Origin: UBA5078 sp033721235
GTDB taxonomy: Bacteria > Pseudomonadota > Gammaproteobacteria > Pseudomonadales > Pseudohongiellaceae
Assembly: GCA_033721235.1 (NCBI GenBank)
Contig: JAWWAY010000007.1
Coordinates: forward strand, 1-64,000
Direction of reading: 5' to 3'
DNA length: 64,000 bases
The position numbers and the translations under genes are program-made. Below the pieces are notes generated by a model. It did not search any database. It had not been told where the DNA came from and saw only the letters and a list, made by a program, of their open reading frames with translations. Each line of letters starts with the position of its first letter. The stretch's first letter is position 1. Shown one piece after another: positions 34,436-43,725 of the stretch.

Positions 34436-34942
34436 TTACTCGATGAACTCTTTGATGTAATCAAGCAGCTTGCGCCGTTGAATCTTGGCGACTTTCTCGT
34501 CTTGTGTATTGTAATTGCGCTGCAGTTGGCGAATGGTTTGGCGTTCTGCGTTAGGCCATTGGCTAAGAAATTTGTTCAATTGCTCGTTATCACCACTTAG
34601 CAGTTTTTCGCCCCAAGACTCGATTAACTGCGCTCGCCTTACTTGTGCAATATCCGGTGCGCGCATCTTATCCAGTGCAGTTTGAATTTCTTCTGCGTTA
34701 GTGTTGCGCATGATCTTGCCAATAAACTGCAATTGCCTGCGGCGTGCTCCATAGCTCTTGGGAAGTCGATTGTACTCGGCAATGGCGGACAGTAAATTGT
34801 CGGCCAGCGGGAGTTGCTCCAACTGCTTCTTGTTGAGTGTAGTCAGCTCTTCACCTAAGTCCTGTAGAGCTGTCATTTCTCTTTTGACTTGTGATTTGCT
34901 AGGAGGCTCTTGGCTCCAGTCGATCTGATCGTCTTGGGACAT
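34436..34942 (-). CDS. darP: Ribosome-associated protein DarP (YjgA, DUF615)
   Basis: A 168-residue protein of the DUF615 family. It has the typical start (SKSQVKREMTALQDLGEEL) and the conserved block LPKSYGARRRQLQFIGKIMR. The E. coli protein binds pre-50S particles and helps late ribosome assembly. It lies 40 bases downstream of ptsO on the same strand. Its stop is one base from the convergent LysR gene. Confidence 0.92.
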   Translation of the reverse strand: MSQDDQIDWSQEPPSKSQVKREMTALQDLGEELTTLNKKQLEQLPLADNLLSAIAEYNRLPKSYGARRRQLQFIGKIMRNTNAEEIQTALDKMRAPDIAQVRRAQLIESWGEKLLSGDNEQLNKFLSQWPNAERQTIRQLQRNYNTQDEKVAKIQRRKLLDYIKEFIE

Positions 34943-34982
34943 TGTTTGTGCCTGTGGCTAGTATTTTTAAAAAAGGCGCAGC

Positions 34983-35249
34983 TTATTGGCTTTCGTCGAA
35001 GCGATTGTTCACGAGCTCTACGACTGCATCCAGCGCGTCTTTTTCGTCTACGCCGTCGATGTGAATATTGAGAACGGTGCCTTGGCCTGCTGCCAGCATC
35101 ATGAGAGATAGGATGCTCTTACCGTCGACCATTTTGTCATTACCTACCGTAATATCACTAATGAAAGTCGACGTAACGCCCACCATTTTTGCGGCGGCGC
35201 GTGCATGAAGTCCTGCTTTATTACAAATTGTGATGGTCGATTTGATCAT
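34983..35249 (-). CDS. ptsO: Nitrogen PTS phosphocarrier NPr
   Basis: An 88-residue HPr-family protein. The phosphorylated histidine is H15 in NKAGLHARAAAK, and the conserved serine is S45 in GKSILSLMML. With PtsP and PtsN it forms the nitrogen phosphotransferase chain, which signals nitrogen and carbon status and does not move sugar. It lies three bases after rapZ and belongs to the rpoN cluster. Confidence 0.94.
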   Translation of the reverse strand: MIKSTITICNKAGLHARAAAKMVGVTSTFISDITVGNDKMVDGKSILSLMMLAAGQGTVLNIHIDGVDEKDALDAVVELVNNRFDESQ

Positions 35250-35252
35250 GCC

Positions 35253-36122
35253 TTACTTTGTTTCTCTCTTATCAAGCTCGCGGTGCAAGACCCTTGCATT
35301 CTTTATGGTTTGTGAAAAGTGTTTGCTCAGCCGCTCACTCAAGTACACGGAGCGATGTTGTCCCCCTGTGCAGCCGATGGCAACCGTCATATAGCTCCGA
35401 TTGCTTTCGGAGAACTTAGGGAGCCATTTATCTAGGAAGCTACAAAGGTCATCGTACATTTGCTGAACTTCTGCTTGAGACTCTAGCCAATCTTTTACTT
35501 GTAAATCTAAGCCTGTGTAGGGGCGTAAATCTGCTTCCCAGTAAGGGTTGGGAAGGCAGCGCACGTCAAATACGAAGTCCGCATCGATAGGAACGCCATG
35601 TTTATAGCCAAAAGACTCAAACATCAGCGCTAGCCCAGAATCATCTCTCTCCACGACTCTAGACTTAATATTGTCTCGTAGTTGGTGCAGAGACATGCTG
35701 CTAGTGTCGATTGATAAGCATGCGAGTAAGGCCAGGGGCTCCAGCAGCTTAGTTTCCATGTTAATCGCTTCTCGTAAGCCAATTTCCTTCGTCGTCAAAG
35801 GGTGCTTACGACGGTTCTCGCTAAAGCGCTTAATGAGGGTAGGGCTATTGGCATCTAGAAAGACTATCTCTGCTTTGATCCCATTGGCGCTTAGTTGCTC
35901 GATAATAGCGGGGACTTGCTCGAGGTCCAACGGTAAGTTTCGTGCGTCTATACTAACCGCGACATCGGTCAGCTCTTCGCCGGTAGCGGAAAGCCTAGTC
36001 GAAAGCGCAGGGAGGAGGCTGGCGGGTAAATTGTCGATGCAATAGTAGCCATGGTCCTCGAGCATATTCAGTGCGGTGCTTTTGCCGGAGCCTGAGCGGC
36101 CACTTATGATAAGCAGTTTCAC
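35253..36122 (-). CDS. rapZ: RNase adapter protein RapZ
   Basis: A 289-residue P-loop protein with Walker A GRSGSGKST near residue 8 and the RapZ hallmark GCTGGQHRSVYLSERL in the C-terminal domain. In E. coli it directs RNase E to a small RNA that controls cell-wall amino-sugar synthesis. It stands in the usual order after ptsN and before ptsO. Confidence 0.95.
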   Translation of the reverse strand: MKLLIISGRSGSGKSTALNMLEDHGYYCIDNLPASLLPALSTRLSATGEELTDVAVSIDARNLPLDLEQVPAIIEQLSANGIKAEIVFLDANSPTLIKRFSENRRKHPLTTKEIGLREAINMETKLLEPLALLACLSIDTSSMSLHQLRDNIKSRVVERDDSGLALMFESFGYKHGVPIDADFVFDVRCLPNPYWEADLRPYTGLDLQVKDWLESQAEVQQMYDDLCSFLDKWLPKFSESNRSYMTVAIGCTGGQHRSVYLSERLSKHFSQTIKNARVLHRELDKRETK

Positions 36123-36204
36123 TTTCTATTAACGCCTAGGGTTAGAAGCAGAAGGGTGTTACTGAAAAACCTCTGCTTGTGTGTAAAAAAAGTCCGTTTT
36201 AGTA

Positions 36205-36657
36205 CTACTGAGCACTCGTCGCTATATCGTACAGTTCTTGACTGGAGCTTGCCTTGCGTAGGCGCTCGCAGAAGCCTTCTTGATGAAATAGCGTTGCTAC
36301 CGCGCTTAGCACCTTCAGATGCTCTTCCATTTCTTCTGCTGGAACAATCAAGACGAAAAGTAAGTCTACTAGACGTGAGTCTATAGCGTCGAAATCGATG
36401 GCCTCGTCGAGAGTCACTAGCGCGCCTGTTACCTTATCGCAACCGGGTACTCGGCAATGAGGAATCGCTATGCCGTTGCCAATGCCCGTACTGCCTAATT
36501 GCTCACGAGCCAGTAGAGCGGTATAGATTTGGTCGGCAGGCAGAGTCTGAGTTTCTTCCGCGATCATTTCGCTGGTATTGGTCAGAAACCGCTTTTTACT
36601 TACCCCCGGCATTTTGCAAAAGCAGCGTTCTGGAGTCAGTATGGTCTCAAGTTGCAT
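36205..36657 (-). CDS. ptsN: PTS IIA-like nitrogen regulatory protein PtsN
   Basis: A 150-residue EIIA(Ntr) protein. The phosphorylated histidine is H67 in NGIAIPHCR. It receives phosphate from NPr and modulates potassium transport and nitrogen responses in studied species. It lies 108 bases after rpoN, with no room for hpf, which usually separates the two. Confidence 0.94.
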   Translation of the reverse strand: MQLETILTPERCFCKMPGVSKKRFLTNTSEMIAEETQTLPADQIYTALLAREQLGSTGIGNGIAIPHCRVPGCDKVTGALVTLDEAIDFDAIDSRLVDLLFVLIVPAEEMEEHLKVLSAVATLFHQEGFCERLRKASSSQELYDIATSAQ

Positions 36658-36765
36658 GTTATATAGATCTCTTCTGAGCTTGATTCAGATAAGATTTTAC
36701 CACTGTCGTGGCTCACTTTCAGAGCGTTTTCACCATAACAGGCGAAAAATACCCGCTATTGACGC

Positions 36766-38304
36766 TTAAACGAGGCGTTTACGTTCGTTTGAAGGGGGAA
36801 TGGAGAGTGACTCTCGATACTTGGCGATAGTTCGCCGCGCGACGTTAATGCCTTTTTCTTCCAAAAGCTTCGTGATTTTGCTGTCGCTAAGGGGTTTTCG
36901 AGGGTTCTCGGCCGCAACCAGCTTTTTGATGAGAGCTCTAATGGCGGTAGAGGAGCATTCGCCTCCGCCGGCGGTGCTCACATGGCTGGAGAAAAAGTAT
37001 TTTAATTCGAATATGCCTTTTGGGGTGTGCATATACTTTTGGGTGGTCACGCGTGAGATCGTTGACTCGTGCATGCCCACTGCTTCGGCGATATCGTGGA
37101 GGACTAGTGGCTTCATCGCTTCCTCCCCGTACTCGAAGAAACCGACTTGGTGCTCAACGATGCGGGTGGCGACTTTCATGAGAGTTTCGTTGCGGCTCTG
37201 CAAGCTCTTGATGAACCATCGTGCTTCCTGCAGGTTGTCGCGCAGGTAGTTATTATCGTTACTGCTGTCGGCTCTTTTCACTAATGAGGCGTAATCTGAG
37301 TTGATGCGTATCTTCGGAGCAGTCTCTGGGTTGAGCTCGACTTTCCAGCGGCCCGTTTCGGGGTCCTTGGAGACTATGACGTCTGGTACCACGTAGCTAG
37401 TGGAGGGCGGCGATATATCCGAGCCTGGCCGCGGATTGAGGTGTTCGATGACGGTTATGGCGTCTTTCAGCTCTGGCTCTTTCAGGCGCGTGAGGCGCAT
37501 GAGTTGCGAGTAGTCGCGAGTTCCTAAAAGGCTTAAGTGTTCTTGTACAATAATCTTGGCATTGGTGACGGCTGGCGTCAGGTCTTCTTTTGCTATTTGC
37601 TTCAATTGGATCAATAGACATTCGGATAGGTCTCTATAACCCACGCCGACAGGGTCAAACTGTTGGATTCGGTGTAAGACCGCCAGCACTTCTTCAGGGT
37701 CGATATCGAGGCTTCTAATCAGGCTGGCATGAATCGAGTCGATGCTGACAGTGAGCATGCCATTGGCATCAATTCCATCGATAATAGACAGCGCAATCAA
37801 ACGATCGGCATCGGACATGGGGGTTAGGTTGAGCTGCCACATCAGGTGGTCTTGTAAGGACTCTGAGACACTGTTGCGGGACTCAAAATCAGAGTTCTCG
37901 CCTTCGCCATCGTACTGAGCACCGCCTTGCCCTACAGAGGTGTAATTGCTTTGGTAGACATCGTCCCAGCTGCTGTCTACTGAGAGATCGCTGGGAATAC
38001 TGTCTTCCCAGCGATTGTCGTCTTGACTGGAATTACCATCGTAATTGTCGTTGCTTAGGTCTTTATCGGCACTAAATTCATCGCTAGAGGAGTTGCTCTC
38101 GGTGTTTTGCTGCGCGGCTTCCTCTTTTTTCTTTTGCTGCTCATCTATGCCTTCGTCAATCTCCAACATGGGGTTGGACTCTAGCGCTTGATGGATTTCT
38201 TGCTGCAGGTCGAGGGTTGAGAGCTGAAGGAGGCGAATAGCTTGCTGCAGCTGAGGGGTCATCGTCAGTTGTTGACCTAACTTAAGCTGAAGCGATAATT
38301 TCAT
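36766..38304 (-). CDS. rpoN: RNA polymerase sigma-54 factor RpoN
   Basis: A 512-residue sigma factor. Region I is the glutamine/leucine-rich N terminus (LQLKLGQQLTMTPQLQQAIRLLQLS). Region II is an unusually long acidic, Ser/Asn/Asp-rich stretch (about residues 60-140). The core-binding and DNA-binding regions follow, ending with the RpoN box NVARRTIAKYRESLSIPPS. It works with activators such as CbrB (17098-18480). The predicted sigma-54 promoter at 16841-16858 is a likely target. Confidence 0.97.
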   Translation of the reverse strand: MKLSLQLKLGQQLTMTPQLQQAIRLLQLSTLDLQQEIHQALESNPMLEIDEGIDEQQKKKEEAAQQNTESNSSSDEFSADKDLSNDNYDGNSSQDDNRWEDSIPSDLSVDSSWDDVYQSNYTSVGQGGAQYDGEGENSDFESRNSVSESLQDHLMWQLNLTPMSDADRLIALSIIDGIDANGMLTVSIDSIHASLIRSLDIDPEEVLAVLHRIQQFDPVGVGYRDLSECLLIQLKQIAKEDLTPAVTNAKIIVQEHLSLLGTRDYSQLMRLTRLKEPELKDAITVIEHLNPRPGSDISPPSTSYVVPDVIVSKDPETGRWKVELNPETAPKIRINSDYASLVKRADSSNDNNYLRDNLQEARWFIKSLQSRNETLMKVATRIVEHQVGFFEYGEEAMKPLVLHDIAEAVGMHESTISRVTTQKYMHTPKGIFELKYFFSSHVSTAGGGECSSTAIRALIKKLVAAENPRKPLSDSKITKLLEEKGINVARRTIAKYRESLSIPPSNERKRLV

Positions 38305-38476
38305 AGTGTTCCACTAGCGGCGTTGAAGGTTGTATCTGCGCGATGCCTGTATTGGCAAACGCTCGTTCATAGCAAGTATCGTGCCGCAAACGAATGCCCA
38401 ATTGCAAGCCCTGAGTAGAGTATTTTTTTGATGTTAATCAAGTTGACGGGAAAAGTGCTTTAGAGCTCAGAAGAGG

Positions 38477-39202
38477 CTAGATTTTGAAGTGTTGACCAAG
38501 ATATACGTCGCGGACTTTTTGATTGCTTAGAATCTCTTTGGCATTGCCTTCGGCAATAATATGTCCTTCACTCACGATGTACGCTTTCTCGCAGATATCC
38601 AGTGTCTCGCGAACATTGTGGTCGGTCAATAATACGCCAATTCCAGTACTCTTTAGATGAGAAATAATATCTTTAATATCGCTGACCGAGATCGGGTCTA
38701 CCCCTGCGAATGGCTCGTCTAGAAGAATAAAACGTGGTTCTGTTGCCAGGGCTCTGGCAATCTCTGTGCGCCGTCTTTCACCGCCCGATAGGCTCATCCC
38801 TTTGTTATTGCGAATATGAGTAATGTGAAACTCTTGCAATAGGCTCTCTAGCTTGTCTTCGCGCTGCTCACGAGATAGCTCGGTTCTAGTCTCTAATATC
38901 GCCATGATATTTTCCGCTACGGTAAGGGTGCGAAAAATAGAGGAGTCTTGTGGCAGATAGCCGAGCCCTTGCTGGGCTCGTGCGTGTATCGGTAGGCCAG
39001 TGAGGTCTTTGGCGTTGATGTGGATTTTACCTGCATCTGCTTTCACCAAGCCGACAATCATGTAAAAGCACGTTGTCTTGCCTGCGCCATTAGGTCCGAG
39101 CAGCCCGACAACTTGTCCGCTCTCCACGCTAATGGAGACGTCTCTGACAACCTGGCGGCCTTTGTAGGACTTGGCGATATGGGAGGCTTTGAGTCTATCC
39201 AT
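38477..39202 (-). CDS. lptB: LPS export ABC transporter ATP-binding protein LptB
   Basis: A 241-residue ABC ATPase with Walker A GPNGAGKTTCF, the LSGGERRRTEIARAL signature and Walker B FILLDEPFAGVDP. It powers extraction of lipopolysaccharide from the inner membrane. The ATG at 39202 overlaps the lptA stop by one base (TAATG). An upstream in-frame start would lie inside lptA and add 11 residues outside the family. Confidence 0.95.
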   Translation of the reverse strand: MDRLKASHIAKSYKGRQVVRDVSISVESGQVVGLLGPNGAGKTTCFYMIVGLVKADAGKIHINAKDLTGLPIHARAQQGLGYLPQDSSIFRTLTVAENIMAILETRTELSREQREDKLESLLQEFHITHIRNNKGMSLSGGERRRTEIARALATEPRFILLDEPFAGVDPISVSDIKDIISHLKSTGIGVLLTDHNVRETLDICEKAYIVSEGHIIAEGNAKEILSNQKVRDVYLGQHFKI

Positions 39203-39705
39203 TAGTTTTCTTGCGGGCTTAATGCGCCACTGCATGCCTGTCCAGATGTGGCGCCACTCTCAATGGTGTGCTTAATCTGCGCACATTGCAGCGTGTTGCC
39301 CGGTTGCTGGAAGTTGGCGCTACCAATGAATTCGACGGTGGTTTCGCTACCGGCGTAATAGTTAATGGTGTCGCTATTGCCGGTTACGGGTTCGTCCGAG
39401 TTCATTTGCGACTGTTCGAAATGAGCCGGCGAGCCATTGACTTGCACGGTCTGCAGTTCGTTGTCCTGATTATATTCGAGTACTGCCACATCGCCCGTGA
39501 TCGCGACCTGATTCTGTTTGACGTAGACGTTTTCGCGAAGAGTGATAACGCGAAGACCGTTGACGGTTTCGATTGTGGTCTCGCCGTCTGCGCTATATTC
39601 ATGCGCGGACGTCTGCTGTGCCTGAAGCACGCTGCAGCCCAAAGAGAGTATGAACGCAGAGCTAATCAGCGCTGCTCGTTTACTGTTGACTTTGTTGTGG
39701 TTCAT
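39202..39705 (-). CDS. lptA: LPS transport periplasmic protein LptA
   Basis: A 167-residue periplasmic protein with a signal peptide (about residues 1-29, cut near LQA-QQ). Repeated beta segments such as LRENVYVKQNQVAITGDVAVLEY and GSPAHFEQ are typical of the OstA/LptA jellyroll that forms the LPS bridge between the membranes. It overlaps lptC by 26 bases and lptB by one. Confidence 0.92.
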   Translation of the reverse strand: MNHNKVNSKRAALISSAFILSLGCSVLQAQQTSAHEYSADGETTIETVNGLRVITLRENVYVKQNQVAITGDVAVLEYNQDNELQTVQVNGSPAHFEQSQMNSDEPVTGNSDTINYYAGSETTVEFIGSANFQQPGNTLQCAQIKHTIESGATSGQACSGALSPQEN

Positions 39706-40327
39706 AGCGTCCTTTGACCTGGGAAAGGAAAGTCATTGTGTCTTGGCTAAAATCTACTCGGAGGCCCCTGGCCGTTTGATATAGGCCGTTGCTGGTAAGC
39801 GTTACGGGGTGCTCGGTGCTCATTGTTTCATCGCTAGGGTAAATGGAAAGAAAATCAGTGGCCATTACCATACGGTTGCCAAAATCATCTACCTGAAATA
39901 GTTCGACACTATCGCTTAAGTCGAGTTGCTCTATTTCGTCGCCGTCGCTAGCCTCAAGAATTTTGCCCGATCTGGCGATGATATTCCAGCGCGTATCATT
40001 GCCTTTATAGAGTCTAACAAAGGGGTCGCGCAGCTGTGTCGTGTTATCGAGGAAATGGGTTTGCTCGGTGGACTCCAAGGTGTACTCGATCTCGCCTTGA
40101 GCATTGTACAGAATGCTGGTTACTCCTTTGGCATAAGCATCGAATGTAATTTGCGCTGGAGCCGGCGCCTCTGGCGTCGAGGAGTCAATGAAGCTGATGT
40201 TGTCGCGGCCAAGCACAACGAATGCGGCAATTACTGCAATGCCAGCAAGAGGGAGCCCTCGTCTACTTATCCACCGAATGAGGGGAGATTGTTGGCTATC
40301 AGAGGAAGGGCTCAATCGCTGCCTCAT
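39680..40327 (-). CDS. lptC: LPS export protein LptC
   Basis: A 215-residue inner-membrane-anchored protein. It has one N-terminal helix (GLPLAGIAVIAAFVVLG) and a periplasmic LptA-like fold. It passes LPS from the LptB2FG transporter to LptA. Its first 29 bases overlap kdsC. Confidence 0.88.
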   Translation of the reverse strand: MRQRLSPSSDSQQSPLIRWISRRGLPLAGIAVIAAFVVLGRDNISFIDSSTPEAPAPAQITFDAYAKGVTSILYNAQGEIEYTLESTEQTHFLDNTTQLRDPFVRLYKGNDTRWNIIARSGKILEASDGDEIEQLDLSDSVELFQVDDFGNRMVMATDFLSIYPSDETMSTEHPVTLTSNGLYQTARGLRVDFSQDTMTFLSQVKGRYEPQQSQQ

Positions 40328-40838
40328 ATTTGTTTTGGGCTTCTAGAATAAAATCGCACACTTCTCGTACTGCGCCGTGGCCGCCTGCCAGTTCGGTTTG
40401 AGCGAGTGCGACTTTTTTAACTTCTTGATGGGCATTGGCGACCGCAAAACTTAACTGAACCGCCTTCATCACCTTTATGTCCGGAAGGTCATCGCCTACG
40501 TATGCGATGCAGTCCGCGGAGATCCCATGCTCTTGGCACAGCTCATTGAGGGCGTTTAGTTTATCTTCTCTGCCCTGGAAAAGAATATCGATGCCGAGAT
40601 TCTTAGCGCGGCTGGCGACTAAATTGGATTTGCGGCCGCTGATGATGGCCACTTGGACGCCGGCGCCCTGCAGCAATTTAATGCCCTGACCGTCTAATGT
40701 GTTAAAGGCTTTTATTTCCTGGCCCGAGTCATTGAGGAATAGCTCTCCTGCGGTAAGCACACCATCGACATCGAGGATTAGTAACTTGATGCGATTGGCT
40801 CGCTCGAGGATGTCGCTGGGCTCCAGATTGAATTCCAT
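40299..40838 (-). CDS. kdsC: 3-deoxy-D-manno-octulosonate 8-phosphate phosphatase
   Basis: A 179-residue HAD phosphatase. The nucleophile motif is LLILDVDGVLTAG near residues 18-30, with IISGRKSNLVASRAKNLGI and VGDDLPDIKVM completing the HAD motifs. It removes phosphate from Kdo-8-P in LPS inner-core synthesis. kdsD lies directly upstream. Confidence 0.95.
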   Translation of the reverse strand: MEFNLEPSDILERANRIKLLILDVDGVLTAGELFLNDSGQEIKAFNTLDGQGIKLLQGAGVQVAIISGRKSNLVASRAKNLGIDILFQGREDKLNALNELCQEHGISADCIAYVGDDLPDIKVMKAVQLSFAVANAHQEVKKVALAQTELAGGHGAVREVCDFILEAQNKYEAAIEPFL

Positions 40839-40870
40839 AATTTTGGCTCGGTTAGTTAGGCTGCGGCGCT

Positions 40871-41845
40871 TTACACCACATTGGCTTGCAATAAGTCGTG
40901 CATGCGAATAACGCCAGATAATTCGTCGTCATCGTCTACTACCAATAAAGTATAAACGCTTTTCTCTTGCATTAAATGAACGGCTTCTGTCGCCAATGCA
41001 CTTTGTCGAATTTTCTTGTTCTGGGTGGACATTACTTTGCTTATTGGCGTGTTGTGCACGTCTAAGCCAGAGTCGAGTGTACGGCGCAGATCGCCATCGG
41101 TAAAGACGCCACAGAGCTTACCCGTGTCATCGATCACGGTGGTCATGCCTAGGCCCTTGCTACTCATTTCGATTAGCGCTGCGCTTAGCTGTGTGTCAGA
41201 ACCTACCTTTGGAATGGCTGCGCCGCTGTGCATGATGTCTTGGACTTTCAATATTAGGCGTCGACCAAGCCGACCGCCTGGGTGGGAGAAAGCGAAGTCC
41301 TCTTGAGTGAAGCCTTTCGCTTCCAGTAAAGCCATTGCAATGGCGTCGCCCATAACGAGGGCCGCGGTAGTGGAGGATGTGGGAGCCTGGCCTAAGGGAC
41401 AAGCCTCCTCTGCAACACTGACATCAATATGGATGTTGGCAGCTTCGGCGAGCAGTGATTCCGCGTTTCCGGTCATGGCAATCAAAGGCGTACCCTTGCG
41501 CGTTAGGACCGATAGGATCGCGGCAATCTCGCTTGTGGTGCCCGAGTAGGACAGCGCCAAGACGACATCGCTTTCTGTGATCATCCCCAGATCGCCGTGA
41601 CTGGCCTCCGCGGGATGAACAAAGAATGACGGAGAACCGGTGCTGGATAGAGTGGCTGCAATCTTGCGCGCAATATGGCCAGATTTGCCCATGCCGGTAA
41701 CAATGATGCGTCCCTTGCAGCTCAGCAGTGTTTCGCAGGCCTCGACAAAGCTTTCGTCAATACGGTCGCGAAGCTGCTGTATGGCTTTATATTCGATGTC
41801 GATGGTGCGCAAGGCACTGTCGATATAAGTATTAGATGTTGTCAT
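40871..41845 (-). CDS. kdsD: Arabinose-5-phosphate isomerase
   Basis: A 324-residue enzyme with an N-terminal SIS domain (GKSGHIARKIAATLSSTGSPSFFVHPAEASHGDLGM) and two C-terminal CBS domains (from about residue 205). It makes arabinose-5-phosphate for Kdo synthesis. It keeps the conserved order kdsD, kdsC, lptC, lptA, lptB, rpoN. Confidence 0.95.
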   Translation of the reverse strand: MTTSNTYIDSALRTIDIEYKAIQQLRDRIDESFVEACETLLSCKGRIIVTGMGKSGHIARKIAATLSSTGSPSFFVHPAEASHGDLGMITESDVVLALSYSGTTSEIAAILSVLTRKGTPLIAMTGNAESLLAEAANIHIDVSVAEEACPLGQAPTSSTTAALVMGDAIAMALLEAKGFTQEDFAFSHPGGRLGRRLILKVQDIMHSGAAIPKVGSDTQLSAALIEMSSKGLGMTTVIDDTGKLCGVFTDGDLRRTLDSGLDVHNTPISKVMSTQNKKIRQSALATEAVHLMQEKSVYTLLVVDDDDELSGVIRMHDLLQANVV

Positions 41846-41904
41846 TGATACGTTCCGCTCAAAAGCTGTTTGGCAGTGGGCCTAGCTTGTCCGTCAGGTG
41901 CTGC

Positions 41905-42870
41905 CTAGAATAAAGTGCTGAACCAGATTCCGTAAATGAGTAAGAAGCTCGCGCCGGAAAGTCGGCCGATTTTCTTTTTGGTCTTAATAGCCCAGTAGCA
42001 AATGATTCCCAATAGGGCGGTTAGCCCAAAAAAAGTCGAGAAGTCATGGGTAAACAGGGCATTTTCGATTGTACCGGGACTCAGTAGGCCGGGGAATGGA
42101 AGAACGACAAGGAAGTTCATGATGTTGGAGCCGACGATATTGCCTAGCGCTAGGTCGTCGTGGCCACGCAAGGCTGAAGTAATGCAGGCGGCTAGCTCGG
42201 GTAGGCTCGTTCCTAGTGCTACGATGGTTAAGCCAATAATGGCTGAGGACACTCCCAGTTCGGTGGCGATAGAGCTGGCGCTTCTCACTAGCGCTTCCGC
42301 GCTTCCAATCAGAAATACTAGCCCTAGTAGCAAGAAGAAAACGGCCTTGCCTTTAGACATCTCCGGCAAGTGAAACTCGGAGTTAATATCGAGGCTGCCT
42401 TCTATCTCCTCAATTTCTGCCTTCTTGGCCTTTTTCTTGATAAGTCGGTAGCAAAGGAACACTGTCAGAGCAATGAGCGCTAGGCCATCTAATGGGCCTA
42501 AATATAGGTCGGCTAGGAGAATGCCGCTGACAATGGTCACTAAAAACAGGGCGGGTAGCTCCTTTTTGAGCAAGGAGGGCGACGGGGCTAGTGGTCTTAT
42601 GAGAGCAGTTAAGCCCAGGGCGACACCGATATTGAAGATGTTCGAGCCGATGGCATTGCCGATAGCGAGCTCGGGATGGTCTTCGATGGCAGCAATAGCC
42701 GATGAGAAGAATTCGGGTGCAGAGGTGCCAAAAGCTACAACGGTTAAACCGATGAGAAGCGGCGCTACGCCTAGGTTCTTTGCGATGGATGAGGCGCCAG
42801 CTACAAACTTGTCTGCGCCCCAAATAAGGCCAGCAAAGCCGCATACCACGATCACTATATCTAACAGCAT
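41905..42870 (-). CDS. Calcium/sodium antiporter (YrbG/CaxA type)
   Basis: A 321-residue membrane protein with about ten helices in two inverted halves. The paired alpha repeats GTSAPEFFSSAIAAIEDHPELAIGNAIGSN and GTSLPELAACITSALRGHDDLALGNIVGSN hold the cation-binding acidic residues. It exchanges calcium for sodium in this family. It starts the minus-strand kds/lpt/rpoN series and is divergent from mlaC. Confidence 0.9.
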   Translation of the reverse strand: MLLDIVIVVCGFAGLIWGADKFVAGASSIAKNLGVAPLLIGLTVVAFGTSAPEFFSSAIAAIEDHPELAIGNAIGSNIFNIGVALGLTALIRPLAPSPSLLKKELPALFLVTIVSGILLADLYLGPLDGLALIALTVFLCYRLIKKKAKKAEIEEIEGSLDINSEFHLPEMSKGKAVFFLLLGLVFLIGSAEALVRSASSIATELGVSSAIIGLTIVALGTSLPELAACITSALRGHDDLALGNIVGSNIMNFLVVLPFPGLLSPGTIENALFTHDFSTFFGLTALLGIICYWAIKTKKKIGRLSGASFLLIYGIWFSTLF

Positions 42871-43108
42871 AATTTAGAAATGTTTAAGTAATGAGTCGAT
42901 TAAAGGGGCATAATTAGACGGGTGTTTATTTTTGTTTGCAAGTAGTAATTTATTGCCGTGTCCGATTGATGTAAACTCCGTTCAGGCTGGGTAAAGCCAT
43001 TGATGGCTATCTTTGCTATAGGTAAAACAGCTTGTAAGGGCAGTGTTTTTAGGCCTCTAGCTAAAGCATTTAGTTTACCCAATGATGCGTGACAAGGAGC
43101 TAAATCTC

Positions 43109-43705
43109 GTGAGAGCAATGAATAAAGTATTGATAGCACTTTCTATGTTAATGGTCGCGGCCTCGTCAATGGCGGCAGAGCCTCGTGGTGCCGTCGATTC
43201 CACAAGAGAGTCCGTTAATGAGCTATTAGCAACTGTGCAAGAGCTAAAGCCCTATTATCAGTCCGATAAAGAACGGTATTTTGCTGGTATTGAGAAGTCC
43301 TTATCATCGTTTGTGGATTTCGATGCAGTGGCTACAGGCGTGATGGCTCGATACTCGGAGCAAGCCAGCCCCGAGCAAATCTCACGTTTTGGCGAGAAGC
43401 TGCGCTCTACGTTAACTCGTTTTTATGGTGCGGCTTTAACTGGCTATGACGGGCAAGAGCTGGAGTTTATGCCCGGTAATGTTGATGAATCCGACGGTAC
43501 GGCGGTTGTGCGCATGCGAATTGCGACTAATAACAATACTGTCGATCTTCAGTACGCCCTGTTTTTAAATGAAGCCGGTGACTGGAAGCTGCGTAATTTG
43601 CTCCTCAGCGGAATTAACCTGCGTCGTCAGTACTACACGCAGTTTTCAGCATTGATGAACCGCTATGGCAATGATATCGATCAGGTTATCGATAACTGGC
43701 AGTAG
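43109..43705 (+). CDS. mlaC: Phospholipid-binding ABC transporter protein MlaC
   Basis: A 198-residue periplasmic protein with a signal peptide (cut near SMA-AE) and the MlaC/Tol-Ttg2 pattern (PYYQSDKERYFAGIEKSL, then DFDAVATGVMARYSEQASPEQISRFGEKL). It shuttles phospholipids between the outer and inner membranes. GTG at 43109 has AAGGAG nine bases upstream; ATG at 43118 is the alternative. The partner genes mlaF, mlaE, mlaD and mlaB that normally flank it are not here, because the upstream gap is only 238 bases. Confidence 0.88.
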   Translation: MRAMNKVLIALSMLMVAASSMAAEPRGAVDSTRESVNELLATVQELKPYYQSDKERYFAGIEKSLSSFVDFDAVATGVMARYSEQASPEQISRFGEKLRSTLTRFYGAALTGYDGQELEFMPGNVDESDGTAVVRMRIATNNNTVDLQYALFLNEAGDWKLRNLLLSGINLRRQYYTQFSALMNRYGNDIDQVIDNWQ

Positions 43706-43725
43706 CACTTTTTTAGGAAAATTTT

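Noticed and set aside
42900..43139. 79-codon minus-strand frame between the antiporter gene and mlaC
   Set aside because: It overlaps the start and signal peptide of mlaC and the likely divergent promoters; composition is not protein-like.
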